This document shows positions 53,981 to 63,566 of a stretch of DNA of 64,000 nucleotides, in pieces. The notes beneath the pieces are model-generated. The model worked only from the letters and a program-made list of their open reading frames with translations, had not been told where the DNA came from and ran no database searches. The translations under genes and the position numbers were made by a program. The stretch comes from Pelagicoccus sp. SDUM812003 (GTDB taxonomy: Bacteria; Verrucomicrobiota; Verrucomicrobiia; Opitutales; Opitutaceae). The stretch covers positions 496,001 to 560,000 of the forward strand of contig NZ_JARXHY010000001.1 in assembly GCF_031127815.1 (NCBI RefSeq), in the 5' to 3' direction. Each line of letters begins with the position of its first letter. Position 1 is the first letter of the stretch.

Positions 53981-55600
53981 ATGGGGTCTGCAGCTTTGTC
54001 CGCTATTAAGAAAGTCGTTCGACCCGTAGCGTTTGTCGCCGTCGGTTTCGCTCCCGGTCTCTTCGGGCAAACGGAGCCCGCTTTGGCGGACCGTTTAGAA
54101 TCCGCGTTCGCGAGCGATGAGGCTCCGACGCTTCCGCCAGGGTTTTTCAACGCTCAGACGTTTCCCACCAAGCCGATCCCAATCAAGCGGACCCTCGATG
54201 AAGCGCATCCTGCAGCGGCCGTGCTGCTGAACGTATCGATAAGGGAAACGACAGCTGATCCTGGGCTGGCCCTGTTCTACAGGGAACTGATCGGAACCCT
54301 CACTCGGAACGTGTCGGTATGGATTGGATACGACGAGGAGGAAGCCTATTTGCTGCCTAAGCTTTTTCGTACCTTGGAAAACGATATTGGCTCAGTCGAG
54401 ACGCCTTTCTCCGTCCGGTATCTGGAAACGGGCAGCCGATCTTTTTTCGTCCGAGATTTCGGGCCGATCTTCGCTCTCGATCACGAGAGCCAGCTGGTCG
54501 CTATCGACCCCATCTATCGAACGGTAGACCAGGAGGACGAAGACGAAGAGGCCTTTGCGGAAACGCAGGAGAGTTTGAATCGATTTCTTGGATACCACAA
54601 GCAGGAGCGGAAGAACGAGAAGGTTCCCCTCCAGATTGGCAGATTGATTCGAAGCTATTTGCAGCAGCAGGCTGAGGTTTCTCGGCCGCCTCTCTTCCTG
54701 CGGGGCGGAGATTTTATGGTGGATGGCGATGGTGGGGCCTTTGTTTCGGAGAATGTGGTGACCGCCAATGGAGGCTCGCCGCGGTTCGTGCGTGAACGGG
54801 TCAGGGAATATTTCGGAGTCGAGCGCGTGACCATCCTCGAGAGCCTGTCTCACGTGAAGACCATCGATTTGGCGACGCATTTTCGACCCTTGGGATCGAG
54901 CGTGTTCATGCTTCCGCTTCCTCCACCGAGCGTCGCGAACGCGAGTCCAGCCGCGAATCGATTGGTGGAAAGCTTCACGGAAATCAGGCAGGCGAATCTC
55001 AATACCTTGCGGCGAAGCCTGCCTCGAAGCCGCGTTGTGGACTTGCCCACTCTCGCTATCCAGGAAGCGGATGCCGCGGAGAGCGTGAGTCGGGTGCGCG
55101 CAAGGGTCGTGCAGGAGATCTGCCAGCTTGTCGGAGTGAACTACGCCGTGTATCAGGCGCTGGCTCCGGGCGACGAGAACCGGAAGCTGGTTGAGCGCAT
55201 GATCGCGAACAAGCTCACGGAGCGACTGGGAAAGCCGGTCGATCTAGCGGTGGAAGGGGACTTGGATTTGGCAAATCAGGCCTTGTTTGGCGAGTCGCTG
55301 GAGACGCTGCTCTTTCGGGAATCGATGCGTTCGGTGAACTTTCGGGGCTACGGAAACTATCTGCGTTTTCAGGGCGTCAATTCGCAACCGAATATCGTTC
55401 TGCCCCGATACCGGGCTTTGGCGGGCGAGTCGGAAGAAGGAATTCGACAGGTCGAGCTGACCGTCGAGCAGCTCTTGAAACGCGAACTGCCCGGCGCCGA
55501 ACTGCATTGGATCGAAGCGGAGGCGATTGGACGCCGGGGCGGGACCCTGCGTGACATCGCGCTGCCCATCCCGATGGTAGCGGAGTCAAAGGACAGTTGA
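53981..55600 (+). CDS. Secreted agmatine-deiminase-like protein lacking the catalytic His and Cys (pseudoenzyme)
   Basis: A 539-residue exported protein of the agmatine deiminase/PPAD superfamily, paralogous along its length to the next gene. Conserved pieces are SFFVRDFGPIFA (R158, D159) and LRGGDFMVDGDGG (242-252). The catalytic His is T294 (HVKTIDLATHF against the expected xxHxDM), and the terminal Cys region is GGTLRDIALPIP, with R524-D525 where His-Cys should be. It therefore cannot use the deiminase mechanism. A strong GGAGGG ribosome site precedes ATG 53981, and a signal peptide is present. The neighbour starts 13 bp after its stop, so the two are co-expressed and may form a complex. 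Confidence 0.8.
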   Translation: MGSAALSAIKKVVRPVAFVAVGFAPGLFGQTEPALADRLESAFASDEAPTLPPGFFNAQTFPTKPIPIKRTLDEAHPAAAVLLNVSIRETTADPGLALFYRELIGTLTRNVSVWIGYDEEEAYLLPKLFRTLENDIGSVETPFSVRYLETGSRSFFVRDFGPIFALDHESQLVAIDPIYRTVDQEDEDEEAFAETQESLNRFLGYHKQERKNEKVPLQIGRLIRSYLQQQAEVSRPPLFLRGGDFMVDGDGGAFVSENVVTANGGSPRFVRERVREYFGVERVTILESLSHVKTIDLATHFRPLGSSVFMLPLPPPSVANASPAANRLVESFTEIRQANLNTLRRSLPRSRVVDLPTLAIQEADAAESVSRVRARVVQEICQLVGVNYAVYQALAPGDENRKLVERMIANKLTERLGKPVDLAVEGDLDLANQALFGESLETLLFRESMRSVNFRGYGNYLRFQGVNSQPNIVLPRYRALAGESEEGIRQVELTVEQLLKRELPGAELHWIEAEAIGRRGGTLRDIALPIPMVAESKDS

Positions 55601-55613
55601 GGAGAAAAACGAG

Positions 55614-57263
55614 ATGGGGGTCGCACGTCTTTCTGCAGAGCGGTTCTTGAAAGCGGTTCTTGGAACAGGAGCCCTCGCGCTTCTCCTTCTCGGTTTCTGC
55701 TCTGTCGGCTTGAGCCAGCAGATCAGGCAGGAACCGCGTCTGGACGGAGAGCTTCGGCTGCTGAACCACCTCGGCCCGGGCTTCTTTTCGCCGGTTAGCG
55801 AGCCAACCCCAGCGGTGCCTGTAGGGCGAATCGCGACGGAGTGGGAAACCGCCCGCGCCGTAGCGGTCAACGTATCCATTCGCGAAACGCTGGAGGTAGA
55901 GGAGATTTTGCAGCTTTACTTGGACCTGGCTACGGCTGTGACTCCTTATGTCCCGCTTCTCGTTGGCTACGATCCGGTAGAAGAAGGATCGCTGGGCAGA
56001 TTCAGAGAACGGTTGCGGGAACGGTTGGGAGAAGACCTAGGCCCGGGCGGCTTGCTCTTCATGCCCACCTATACGCGCTCCAGTTGGATCAGGGACTACG
56101 CTCCAATCTTTGCGTATACGGATGATGGATACCTGGTCTCGATCGATCCCGTCAGCAGGCTTTTGGAGCCGGAGATGGAGGCGTTCGCCAACCTCCCAAG
56201 CTCCTTGGAACGACGTGAGCGAACCCGTCCCTTCGGCCGATTTCAGAACTTTCGCAACTCCAGTAGGAAGGATGATCTCGCACCCGTGCATATTGCTCGC
56301 TTCCTTCGGCAGACCTTGGAGATGGAGTGCGAGTTGAGTAAGCCCGCTCTTCATTTGCAAGGCGGTGATTTTCTGACCGATGGATTGGGAAACATCTTCA
56401 TCAGCGAGGACACCTTTTTGCGCAACGGAGGGCAGCGTCTGCGCATGCTGAGCGTATTCGAGAAATATTTCAGGGCTAAGTCCCTGCATGTGCTGGAAGC
56501 TCCGCCCGGAGCAGCCGCCAAGCATCTCGACATGACGATGAAGTTCACCTCCTCTGACACGATTCTGATATCCGAGCCTCCAGTCGCCACGAAAGACGCG
56601 ACTCCCTACCTCGAATATATTGCTCGAACGTGTGCTCACAATTTCAATACGAATATCCAGTATCTAAGAAGCAGGTTCCCGGAGAAACGCGTTATTCTCG
56701 TTCCGAGTCCACCATTGCTCGCCGTTTCAGATGAGGTTTTCAGCCAGTGGCTGACCGTGCGAATCGTGGAGTCGGTCTGCGAGCGGCTAGGGATTGACTT
56801 CGAATCCTACCTCAAGGACGCGCGGACTGGGTTGAAGGATGCGGAAAACCAGCGGCGAATCGACGCCCACATCAGAGCCCTGGTTGGACCCGATGTAGAG
56901 ACGGAAAGCCACGAAGGACGAACGCTGCTTGCGAAGGCTGTGCTAGGCGAGTCGGTCGAGCAGTTGCGATCCGACTACGTGCCCTCGTCCATCGGCTACC
57001 GCAGCTACACCAACTCCCTTCTGATTAAAAATCGAAACGGCGCGGAAGCGGTGATTTTACCGCGGTACAAACCCAAGTCGCACGAGCCTGTGGAGCTGTT
57101 CGTCCAGCTGGAGCAATCCGTGGAGGCAGCCTACCGCGAAGCGCTGCCCAACGCCAAGCTGCACTGGGTGGACTGCGATTTCATGGCGCAGCGCTCCGGG
57201 GCGATCCATTGTTTGACGCTGTCGATCCCGGCTGGTCCAGAGGATGTCCGGCATGATGATTGA
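55614..57263 (+). CDS. Secreted agmatine-deiminase-like protein with intact catalytic residues
   Basis: A 549-residue exported protein (hydrophobic signal LALLLLGFCSVGLS at 21-34). It keeps SSWIRDYAPIFA (W158, R160, D161), LQGGDFLTDGLGN (249-260), H304 in AKHLDMTMK and C533 in RSGAIHCLT, which together match the guanidino-group hydrolase site of agmatine deiminase and bacterial peptidylarginine deiminase. Substrate may be agmatine, free arginine or peptidyl arginine outside the cytoplasm. It has an insertion of about 100 residues (400-490) against plain agmatine deiminase. GGAGAAA precedes ATG 55614. Coupled to the inactive paralogue just upstream. Confidence 0.85.
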   Translation: MGVARLSAERFLKAVLGTGALALLLLGFCSVGLSQQIRQEPRLDGELRLLNHLGPGFFSPVSEPTPAVPVGRIATEWETARAVAVNVSIRETLEVEEILQLYLDLATAVTPYVPLLVGYDPVEEGSLGRFRERLRERLGEDLGPGGLLFMPTYTRSSWIRDYAPIFAYTDDGYLVSIDPVSRLLEPEMEAFANLPSSLERRERTRPFGRFQNFRNSSRKDDLAPVHIARFLRQTLEMECELSKPALHLQGGDFLTDGLGNIFISEDTFLRNGGQRLRMLSVFEKYFRAKSLHVLEAPPGAAAKHLDMTMKFTSSDTILISEPPVATKDATPYLEYIARTCAHNFNTNIQYLRSRFPEKRVILVPSPPLLAVSDEVFSQWLTVRIVESVCERLGIDFESYLKDARTGLKDAENQRRIDAHIRALVGPDVETESHEGRTLLAKAVLGESVEQLRSDYVPSSIGYRSYTNSLLIKNRNGAEAVILPRYKPKSHEPVELFVQLEQSVEAAYREALPNAKLHWVDCDFMAQRSGAIHCLTLSIPAGPEDVRHDD

Positions 57264-57323
57264 GGCCCCGGCCAGCCATTCGACGCCGAGCCGATGCAGT
57301 CTCGTGGATCTTCCGAAAGAATC

Positions 57324-58811
57324 CTACCAAACGCAGGGGCAAGAGTCCGATGTGGATACGTCGCGAAACCGTATCCATCGATTGGGGAAGATCGGAAGCG
57401 GCTCAAGAAACGGGTGTGGCGTGAGCTCGCCCTCGAAGCGGCCGATCAGTTCGATCCGACCATCGAACTCGCACAGGACATAGAAGTCCTTTTCAGTCGA
57501 AGCGACCTTCCTTCGAAGCTCGTGGCTCGTGATTCGTCTATCGGAATTTGGATACGAGGAGAGATCGGGATGGTTGGAGGAAAGCACGTCTATGAGAATC
57601 GGGGGAGAGATGTGCATAGCCGAGCTCGCGACGAGATGATTCGGACGATCGCCGAGGACTCGGAGGTTGCTGAACATGGTGAACGAGCCTTGCGTTTGCA
57701 GGCCGAGGTAGGGAAGGATTCCGAGCGCGAAGATAGGCAAGTGCAGCGCGAGCAGACGTTTGGGGCGCGGGATCAAGTCGCCAATCGAGCCTTTCAGAGA
57801 TTTGGCTTTTGGCAGTGGCGCTTTATGCAAGGATACGATTGCGATGCCGAGTAGGGGCAGGAACACGAGAAGCCATGCCAGCAAGGCCACTGGAGAGGCC
57901 GCCGGGTGGAAGGATCGATGCTGCGCGTACACGAGGGAGGCGAGTAGTAGGACGAAGGCGAATGGCAGCAGCCGGGCGCTCGCCGAGCTTCTGGCAATGA
58001 AGCGGAAGATTTTGCGGAGGTTCGCATCGAGGCGAGTGAGCGCTTCTTTTGGGAAAAAGAACAGCAGCAGGGTGAACGATAGGGCGGAGTAGCTGCCGAT
58101 GCCGAGTATTGGCACGAATCCGAGAGCGAAGTGGAAGCCCAGGGCGAGGTAGATGCCGTCGCGACGCGTCGTTCGAAGCAAGAGCAGGAGTGGGATGGCG
58201 AACTCGCATGCAAGGGTCAGGTAGATGACAGCGTACTGCAGGCTGGGCCGATCCAGAGCAAACAGCCCGAAACTCTTCGAATCCAGCCGAAGGAAACGCG
58301 CGGCTTGCTCCGCGAATAAAGCGGCGCAGCTCCATTCCGGATCGAGGAAATCCGTGTTCAGCTTCGAAAACGCGGCGAAGCTGAAGGCGAGCAGGTATTG
58401 GCCTCGGACCAGAGGGGCGATGCGTTCGAATGCGGACAGCTGGCAGGATGCTCGACGTGCAGGGTGGATGCAGGACATCAGAAGAGCGACGAGAACCGAA
58501 ACCGCTATCCAAAACTCCAATACAAGATGGTTCGACGCTTTATCGTAGTTAAGGGCGAGAACGAGCGCTGTCGATGCGAGAAAGGCTAAGAAGCGTGAAA
58601 GGGAGTTGGGCCGAGTCAGCAAAAGCGCCAGCGTCGCTCCGTAGAGAATGCCCTCCCAGCTAATGGGCAGAATCCATGCGAAGGTTAGCAGGTGGATCCC
58701 GCCGGCGAGGGCCCAAGACAGAGCGATGCCGGTGAAGGGCCATGGGGCAGTGCGGTGATTTTGGGAGGCGCTGGGCATGTGTTTGGAAAGTAGGGACCGC
58801 TTCGCCTCCAT
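57324..58811 (-). CDS. Multi-spanning membrane protein, HTTM-like
   Basis: A 495-residue protein with about 11-12 transmembrane helices and a C-terminal soluble part (from about 400; NLRVLGDRPNHLV, then KDFYVLCEFDGRIE). GQYLLAFSFAAFSKLNTDFLDP resembles the HTTM (vitamin K gamma-carboxylase-like) family. No function can be assigned. M12 (58778) is an equally good start. It is convergent with the deiminase pair, 60 bp apart. Confidence 0.7.
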   Translation of the reverse strand: MEAKRSLLSKHMPSASQNHRTAPWPFTGIALSWALAGGIHLLTFAWILPISWEGILYGATLALLLTRPNSLSRFLAFLASTALVLALNYDKASNHLVLEFWIAVSVLVALLMSCIHPARRASCQLSAFERIAPLVRGQYLLAFSFAAFSKLNTDFLDPEWSCAALFAEQAARFLRLDSKSFGLFALDRPSLQYAVIYLTLACEFAIPLLLLLRTTRRDGIYLALGFHFALGFVPILGIGSYSALSFTLLLFFFPKEALTRLDANLRKIFRFIARSSASARLLPFAFVLLLASLVYAQHRSFHPAASPVALLAWLLVFLPLLGIAIVSLHKAPLPKAKSLKGSIGDLIPRPKRLLALHLPIFALGILPYLGLQTQGSFTMFSNLRVLGDRPNHLVASSAMHISPPILIDVLSSNHPDLSSYPNSDRRITSHELRRKVASTEKDFYVLCEFDGRIELIGRFEGELTPHPFLEPLPIFPNRWIRFRDVSTSDSCPCVW

Positions 58812-59063
58812 GCTTCTGCAAGAAGACCTGCGGGTGCTCTGTTTGACTACCCGCTAGCGAGGACGGATCGAAACATCGAGCGGAGCGGCATTTCGCAACG
58901 TTGCTTTCGCTCGACCAAGCGGGAAGCGCGCCCGGCGAAGTGAAACGAGATCGAAGACAATCACTTTTTTTGCCTTAGCTTTCGATCTTGGTACGTTCCC
59001 CCTCTGGGCGTAGCTCTGCCGCTGCGTTCGCACGCCTTCAACCCGCTTATGTATTCGAACGAC

Positions 59064-60185
59064 ATGAAGTATTTTCTATCAACGTTTTCAGCCGCTTTTA
59101 TTTGCATCACAGGTTGCGCCGAGCAGATCGAAACCGAAGTCCCTCTTTCCGTCCCTGAGGGCTCCGATGTCGAAATGGAGCTCGTCACGTCAGACGTTGT
59201 CGTCGGATGGGGAATGGCGTTTCTGCCTGACGGGAGCTTGCTTGTGACGGAACGATCCGGCGAGCTGTTCCATGTGAAGGAGGGCAAGGGGTCAAAGGTC
59301 GCGGGTCTGCCGGAAATAAGGGCCGGCGGGCAAGGCGGGTTGTTGGACGTGATCCTTCATCCGAACTATGAGGAAACGGGTTGGATCTATTTCTCCTACT
59401 CATCGCCCGAAGGCGCCCAGCCCGGCAGCAACACCGCGATCATGCGAGCGAAGTTGGAAGACGGTCGCCTCGTGGAGCAGGAAACGGTTTACAAGGCGAC
59501 GCCCAATTCCGAGCGGGGGCATCACTTCGGATCGCGCATGGCCTTTGACGAGGAGGGCATGCTGTACTTTTCGATCGGGGATCGTGGAGATCGCGACGTC
59601 AATCCTCAGGATATCACTCGAGACGGGGGTAAAATCTACCGTATTCACGATGATGGTACGATTCCGGAGGACAATCCGTTCGTCGACGAAGATGGGGCGA
59701 AGAAGGCGATCTTTAGTTATGGCCATCGCAATCCGCAAGGAATGGCGATCCATCCGGAGACGGGCGAAGTTTGGATACACGAGCACGGCCCTCGCGGCGG
59801 CGATGAGATAAATATCGTCAAGAAGGGTGCGAACTACGGATGGCCGGTGGTGACCTATGGAATCAACTACAGCGGCACGTCGATCACCGATAAGACGTCG
59901 ATGCCCGGCATGGAGGCGCCCTTTTTCTTTTGGGTACCCTCGATCGCCCCGAGCGGCATGGCCTTTGTGACCTCCGACAGGTATCCGCAGTGGAAAGGCA
60001 GCTTGCTGGTGGGAGCGTTGAGGTTCGCCTATCTGGAACGGCTGGAGATCGAAGACGGCGAGGTGGTAAAACGTGAGAAGCTTTTGGACGGACAAGGACG
60101 TTTGCGGGATGTTCGCCAGGGACCTGACGGCTACCTATACGTTTCTCTGGAAGGCCGCGGCATCTATCGCATCCTACCAGAGTAG
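59064..60185 (+). CDS. PQQ-dependent aldose/sugar dehydrogenase (lipoprotein)
   Basis: A 373-residue lipoprotein (lipobox ITGC, Cys 18) with the six-bladed propeller of soluble glucose/sorbosone dehydrogenases (GSDH family, YliI/Asd type). Visible motifs are WGMAFLPDGSLLVTER, RAGGQGGLLDVILHP, GHHFGSRMAFD (catalytic His region), FSYGHRNPQGMAIHP and HEHGPRGGDEINIVKKGANYGWP with the calcium and PQQ sites. It oxidises aldoses in the periplasm. An ATG at 59049 would add five residues. Convergent with the phosphoesterase gene. Confidence 0.92.
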   Translation: MKYFLSTFSAAFICITGCAEQIETEVPLSVPEGSDVEMELVTSDVVVGWGMAFLPDGSLLVTERSGELFHVKEGKGSKVAGLPEIRAGGQGGLLDVILHPNYEETGWIYFSYSSPEGAQPGSNTAIMRAKLEDGRLVEQETVYKATPNSERGHHFGSRMAFDEEGMLYFSIGDRGDRDVNPQDITRDGGKIYRIHDDGTIPEDNPFVDEDGAKKAIFSYGHRNPQGMAIHPETGEVWIHEHGPRGGDEINIVKKGANYGWPVVTYGINYSGTSITDKTSMPGMEAPFFFWVPSIAPSGMAFVTSDRYPQWKGSLLVGALRFAYLERLEIEDGEVVKREKLLDGQGRLRDVRQGPDGYLYVSLEGRGIYRILPE

Positions 60186-60224
60186 GGCGAGCGTTCGTTT
60201 CGCGGTTTCCGAAGGCGGGACGAG

Positions 60225-61130
60225 CTATCGAGCGGGGATCTCCAGCACGTAGTCGTCCTGCCGTCCTACTCCCTTCACTTCGATGTGGTTTTCGAATACC
60301 GACACCGTCGCGTAGGCGGTTTCTTCGGTGTCCACCATGCCCTTCAGCGTGATGAAGTGAATGCCACTTTTGAAGCCATACGCGCCGTCGTGCCTGTGGC
60401 CGTTTATGTATGCGACGACGCAGGAGTAGCGTTCGAGCAGCGTTACGATTTCCTTCGCGTTCCAAGCGGCGTGCCTTTCGATTGGATACACGGGGTGGTG
60501 ACTGTGGAGGATGACCTGTTCCCCCGCTCCTTGAGCCGCCTTAAGCTTCGCTTCGATCCAGTCGAGCTGCCGCTTGCCGATGCCGCCATTGTAGGAAGGG
60601 GGACTTCCTTTGAGGCCCTCATAGTAGGCAAGCGAGGCCTCGTGCTCAGGGCTTCCTTTCGGATAAGCGTACAGACTGAGATCGTTTGTATCCAAAATGA
60701 GGAAGCGCCATTTCCCGATGGCGAAATCGTAGTAGCGATCCCTTAGGCCGAGTCTAGCAGGGACTTGGGGTTTGAACCTTTCTTCGACCGAGAAGTCATG
60801 GTTGCCGAGAACGTGGTAGAACGGGGCAATCGATCGCTCGGTGATCGGAAGCACGACATCGTAGCTTTCCCAGCCGGTGTCGATAAAGTCGCCCAGGTGA
60901 ACGACGTGAGCGAGGGACTGCTGGTTGAAATCCTCGATGCACGAAGCGAGCTTCTGCGGAGAAAGATCGTACTTTCTTCTTTCGGAGGTTCCATTCCGAT
61001 ACTGACAGTCCGCGATCGCCCCGAATTGGAAAAGCGGCTTTTCGCATTCTTCCGCTTGGCTTGGTTCGCAAACCGCCAGTGAGACCGAGAAGAGCAGTGC
61101 GATGAGGCGATGCGCGTCGTGTCTTGCCAT
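60225..61130 (-). CDS. Exported metallophosphoesterase
   Basis: A 301-residue calcineurin-like phosphoesterase with an N-terminal signal (LIALLFSVSLAVCEPSQA). All five metal motifs are present: GAIADCQY, HLGDFIDTG, VLGNHDFS, ILHSHHPV and YINGHRHDG. The nearest relatives are ADP-ribose/CDP-alcohol phosphohydrolases (ADPRibase-Mn-like). Its start lies 2 bp after the stop of the propeller gene upstream, so they are translationally coupled. Substrate unknown. Confidence 0.9.
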   Translation of the reverse strand: MARHDAHRLIALLFSVSLAVCEPSQAEECEKPLFQFGAIADCQYRNGTSERRKYDLSPQKLASCIEDFNQQSLAHVVHLGDFIDTGWESYDVVLPITERSIAPFYHVLGNHDFSVEERFKPQVPARLGLRDRYYDFAIGKWRFLILDTNDLSLYAYPKGSPEHEASLAYYEGLKGSPPSYNGGIGKRQLDWIEAKLKAAQGAGEQVILHSHHPVYPIERHAAWNAKEIVTLLERYSCVVAYINGHRHDGAYGFKSGIHFITLKGMVDTEETAYATVSVFENHIEVKGVGRQDDYVLEIPAR

Positions 61131-61132
61131 GT

Positions 61133-62854
61133 CTAGTATTCGTTTTTGGTTGGCGTCGATTCGATGAGAAACTCTCCGTAGCGGTTCATGCCAGCCCCGC
61201 CTCCTGAGCCTGCATCGTAGATGTAGCGAACGATGAAATCGCCTTCGTTCGTTCGACTTGCCGACGACCGTATCCAATTTCCAGAGACGTTGGGAACCCT
61301 CAGTGTCGCTTCCCCCCAGCCATCGCGGTCCGTCGCGCTAAAAATCTCGCCGGATGCGTCATCGATGAACAGCAGGCAAACGTTTTCTCCAAATCGAATG
61401 AGATCGGCGCCTGGCTGCTGGGAATCAGCTGCCTCTCGCACTACGGCGCGATCCGTGATCAGTACCGCAGGGCTGATTTCGCCACGCGAGTCGATGCGCC
61501 GCTCTCGAAGTTTCAGATCGGCTAGCTGGTAGGCGACGACCACAGTGTCATTGCTGGGCAAATACACCAGGGGAAGGACCGAGCCAAAGGCGTCTCGCTC
61601 CGTGCCAACGCCACTGGCGATTCGCTGAGCGAAGCTGAGTTCGTTTTCGCCATTTAGTTTTCGGTACCAAATCGTGCCATCGCCCCCGAAATAGGCCAAG
61701 TGGATCGTCGAATCGGCGCCGAGCGTTGCTTGTGGGCCAGCAAGGAAAGGGGCGGCTTCTGGATCGATGATTTGGCTCGGACCCCAGGTGCCGTTTGCCG
61801 GGCAAACGCTGTAGCGAAGCGTTTCGCCGACGTAGAAAGCGACCTTGCTGCCATCGGGACGAACCACCAGTGAAGCGGCTTGGGCGATGGACCGCTCTCG
61901 AGCGATGGGCTCGTCAGTCAGTTCCCAGGTGTCGGGATGAGTCGGGTGATCCGAGGTGCGAAAAACATGGCGATACGCTGCCTTGGTGACTTGGTGAACG
62001 ATTTGTATGGCGCCGTTTGTCATGCGGCCGTCCACGGATTCCAGGTCATCCGTCGCCGGACGATTCTCCCCGTCGACCTCGCTCCAGCTCTTCCCGCCAT
62101 CGCTCGATTTGATCATCATGAACAGGTTGCTGCTTTCCGCGGGTTCCATGATGAAATAGAGGTCGCCGTTGCGCGCTTGCCAGGGACCGATGCGTCCGGG
62201 CGTCTCCACGAAGGTGCCGCCTACGTGACCGGCTGGCACAGCGAGTTCGACGCTGGCGATAGGCGCCCCTTCCACGGGTTCGCCTGTGGCGAACGCGAGA
62301 CGAAAGTCGAAACGATCGCCCGCTTCGTTGGTTTCCGCGCCGTCTATCCAGCGGCGAATCACTAAAGGCCACTCGAATTCCATGTGACCCTTTTTTCTGG
62401 ACCAGACCGGGGCTGCGGCAGCGAGGTTGACGCCGCTTCCGCCAGCGAAAGGACGCCGAGAGCCATCGAGCAGGTCACGCGTCGGCTGGCCATGGGAATA
62501 GGCGGAAGTGGCTACCACGCTAACCCTTGGCGAGCGTGGTTCCTCGCCTTTAGGGTAGGGGAAATCGTAGGCGCCTATCTCGATCCAATCCTCGTCTCCA
62601 TTTCTTCGATACTGTAGAATCAGGCCTGGCATGCCAGCTTGCTCGTGTTCGGGTGTCTCCCATTCGAGGCGTAAGCGAAACGGTAGATCGCAAACGACCG
62701 AGAGGGGCTCGTTCGCTTTCGCTGCCCAGCCTGCGTTGGAGTTGAGCGGCTCCGTTATGTCCTGTCGAATGCGCCACGCGGGCTCCGCATAGGTGGATGC
62801 GGCAAGGGCAATGATCGCAAATTTGATGAGAATGAATAGGTTTTTCCAAAGCAC
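61133..62854 (-). CDS. Secreted sialidase-like beta-propeller protein
   Basis: A 573-residue exported protein starting with GTG (MLWKNLFILIKFAIIALAAS signal). The N-terminal 200 residues form a beta domain; from about 215 there are repeated propeller motifs such as MIKSSDGGKSWSEVDG (an Asp-box, SxDxGxxW) and ARNGDLYFIMEP. Asp-box propellers occur in sialidases and exo-acting glycosidases, but the Arg triad of sialidases is not obvious. It heads a two-gene operon with the phosphoesterase. A palindrome lies just upstream. Confidence 0.75.
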   Translation of the reverse strand: MLWKNLFILIKFAIIALAASTYAEPAWRIRQDITEPLNSNAGWAAKANEPLSVVCDLPFRLRLEWETPEHEQAGMPGLILQYRRNGDEDWIEIGAYDFPYPKGEEPRSPRVSVVATSAYSHGQPTRDLLDGSRRPFAGGSGVNLAAAAPVWSRKKGHMEFEWPLVIRRWIDGAETNEAGDRFDFRLAFATGEPVEGAPIASVELAVPAGHVGGTFVETPGRIGPWQARNGDLYFIMEPAESSNLFMMIKSSDGGKSWSEVDGENRPATDDLESVDGRMTNGAIQIVHQVTKAAYRHVFRTSDHPTHPDTWELTDEPIARERSIAQAASLVVRPDGSKVAFYVGETLRYSVCPANGTWGPSQIIDPEAAPFLAGPQATLGADSTIHLAYFGGDGTIWYRKLNGENELSFAQRIASGVGTERDAFGSVLPLVYLPSNDTVVVAYQLADLKLRERRIDSRGEISPAVLITDRAVVREAADSQQPGADLIRFGENVCLLFIDDASGEIFSATDRDGWGEATLRVPNVSGNWIRSSASRTNEGDFIVRYIYDAGSGGGAGMNRYGEFLIESTPTKNEY

Positions 62855-62870
62855 GCGCCGACGGTATTTA

Positions 62871-62906
62871 GTCGCCGCGGGAGCGAAAGCGCTATTCCGC
62901 GGTGAC
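62871..62906. promoter_or_regulatory. Palindrome upstream of the propeller gene
   Basis: GTCGCCGCGG (62871-62880) and CCGCGGTGAC (62897-62906) are inverted arms (9 of 10) with a 16-bp spacer, 16 bp upstream of the GTG start on the minus strand. It may be an operator or a leader hairpin. Confidence 0.4.
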
Positions 62907-63133
62907 GCGAAATCGTAACGTTCATCCGGTCAAAAGGCATCTTGCATCCCACCTTTCGCGTTGAGCGGCGGTTCGATGGATCGATCCGCGATCTGCCCTA
63001 TCGAAGATATTCCTTCAATAGAACAGCGAGGCGAATCGTAAGCCTGTACAGAGAGGGCAATGAACGCTGGAGGAACGCACCACGCTTTCAGTTCATGTTC
63101 GCGAATTTTCGAGTAATTTGTTTTTTTGATATC

Positions 63134-63322
63134 ATGAAACGTAAAATGAGTTCCACAAGGCGCGTCAAAGTCATGTTCTTCGCCGCCGCATTCATCTCCT
63201 TCCTCCTTGCCAACTACCTTTGGTTTTCTGGACATCGGGAGCAGGGGATCTTCGTTGGAATCTGGGTACCTTCGATCTGCTCGGCCGGGGCATTGCTACT
63301 AGCGAGGGGGCGTCATGAGTGA
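63134..63322 (+). CDS. Small membrane protein, two helices
   Basis: A 62-residue protein, MKRKMSSTRRVKVMFFAAAF followed by a second helix (IWVPSICSAGALLLA) and a basic end. The start at 63134 was chosen because the region upstream is Arg-rich and not protein-like. The next small gene begins inside its last codons (ATG at 63315, stop at 63322), so the two are coupled. Confidence 0.55.
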   Translation: MKRKMSSTRRVKVMFFAAAFISFLLANYLWFSGHREQGIFVGIWVPSICSAGALLLARGRHE

Positions 63323-63479
63323 TCTGGCTCTGCTGATTATCGGGCTGCTGGTGAGTTTTCTCTGCCTTGGAGGTTTGCTTATCCATGTGTTGATTCAGGA
63401 CAACGTATCGGACGTGGGTGACGTTGATGACTCGAAGGACGAAAGACCGGCGAGAGAGAAGGACGAGCGGTATCCGTGA
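63315..63479 (+). CDS. Small membrane protein, one helix and charged tail
   Basis: A 54-residue protein. It begins MSDLALLIIGLLVSFLCLGG as part of one helix (about 4-27) and ends in a highly charged tail (DDSKDERPAREKDERYP). It overlaps the preceding small gene by 8 bp. The helix-then-acidic/basic-tail plan is like FeoB-associated or CcoS-type accessory peptides, but no such operon is present, so the role is unknown. Confidence 0.5.
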   Translation: MSDLALLIIGLLVSFLCLGGLLIHVLIQDNVSDVGDVDDSKDERPAREKDERYP

Positions 63480-63566
63480 TGCTTCTCAAGGCCTGTTTAT
63501 GGGGTTTGTCGATCCCGTCTGCGCGTCGATGTTTGTGCGATTTCTAAAGCGCTGTAGGATCAAGTT

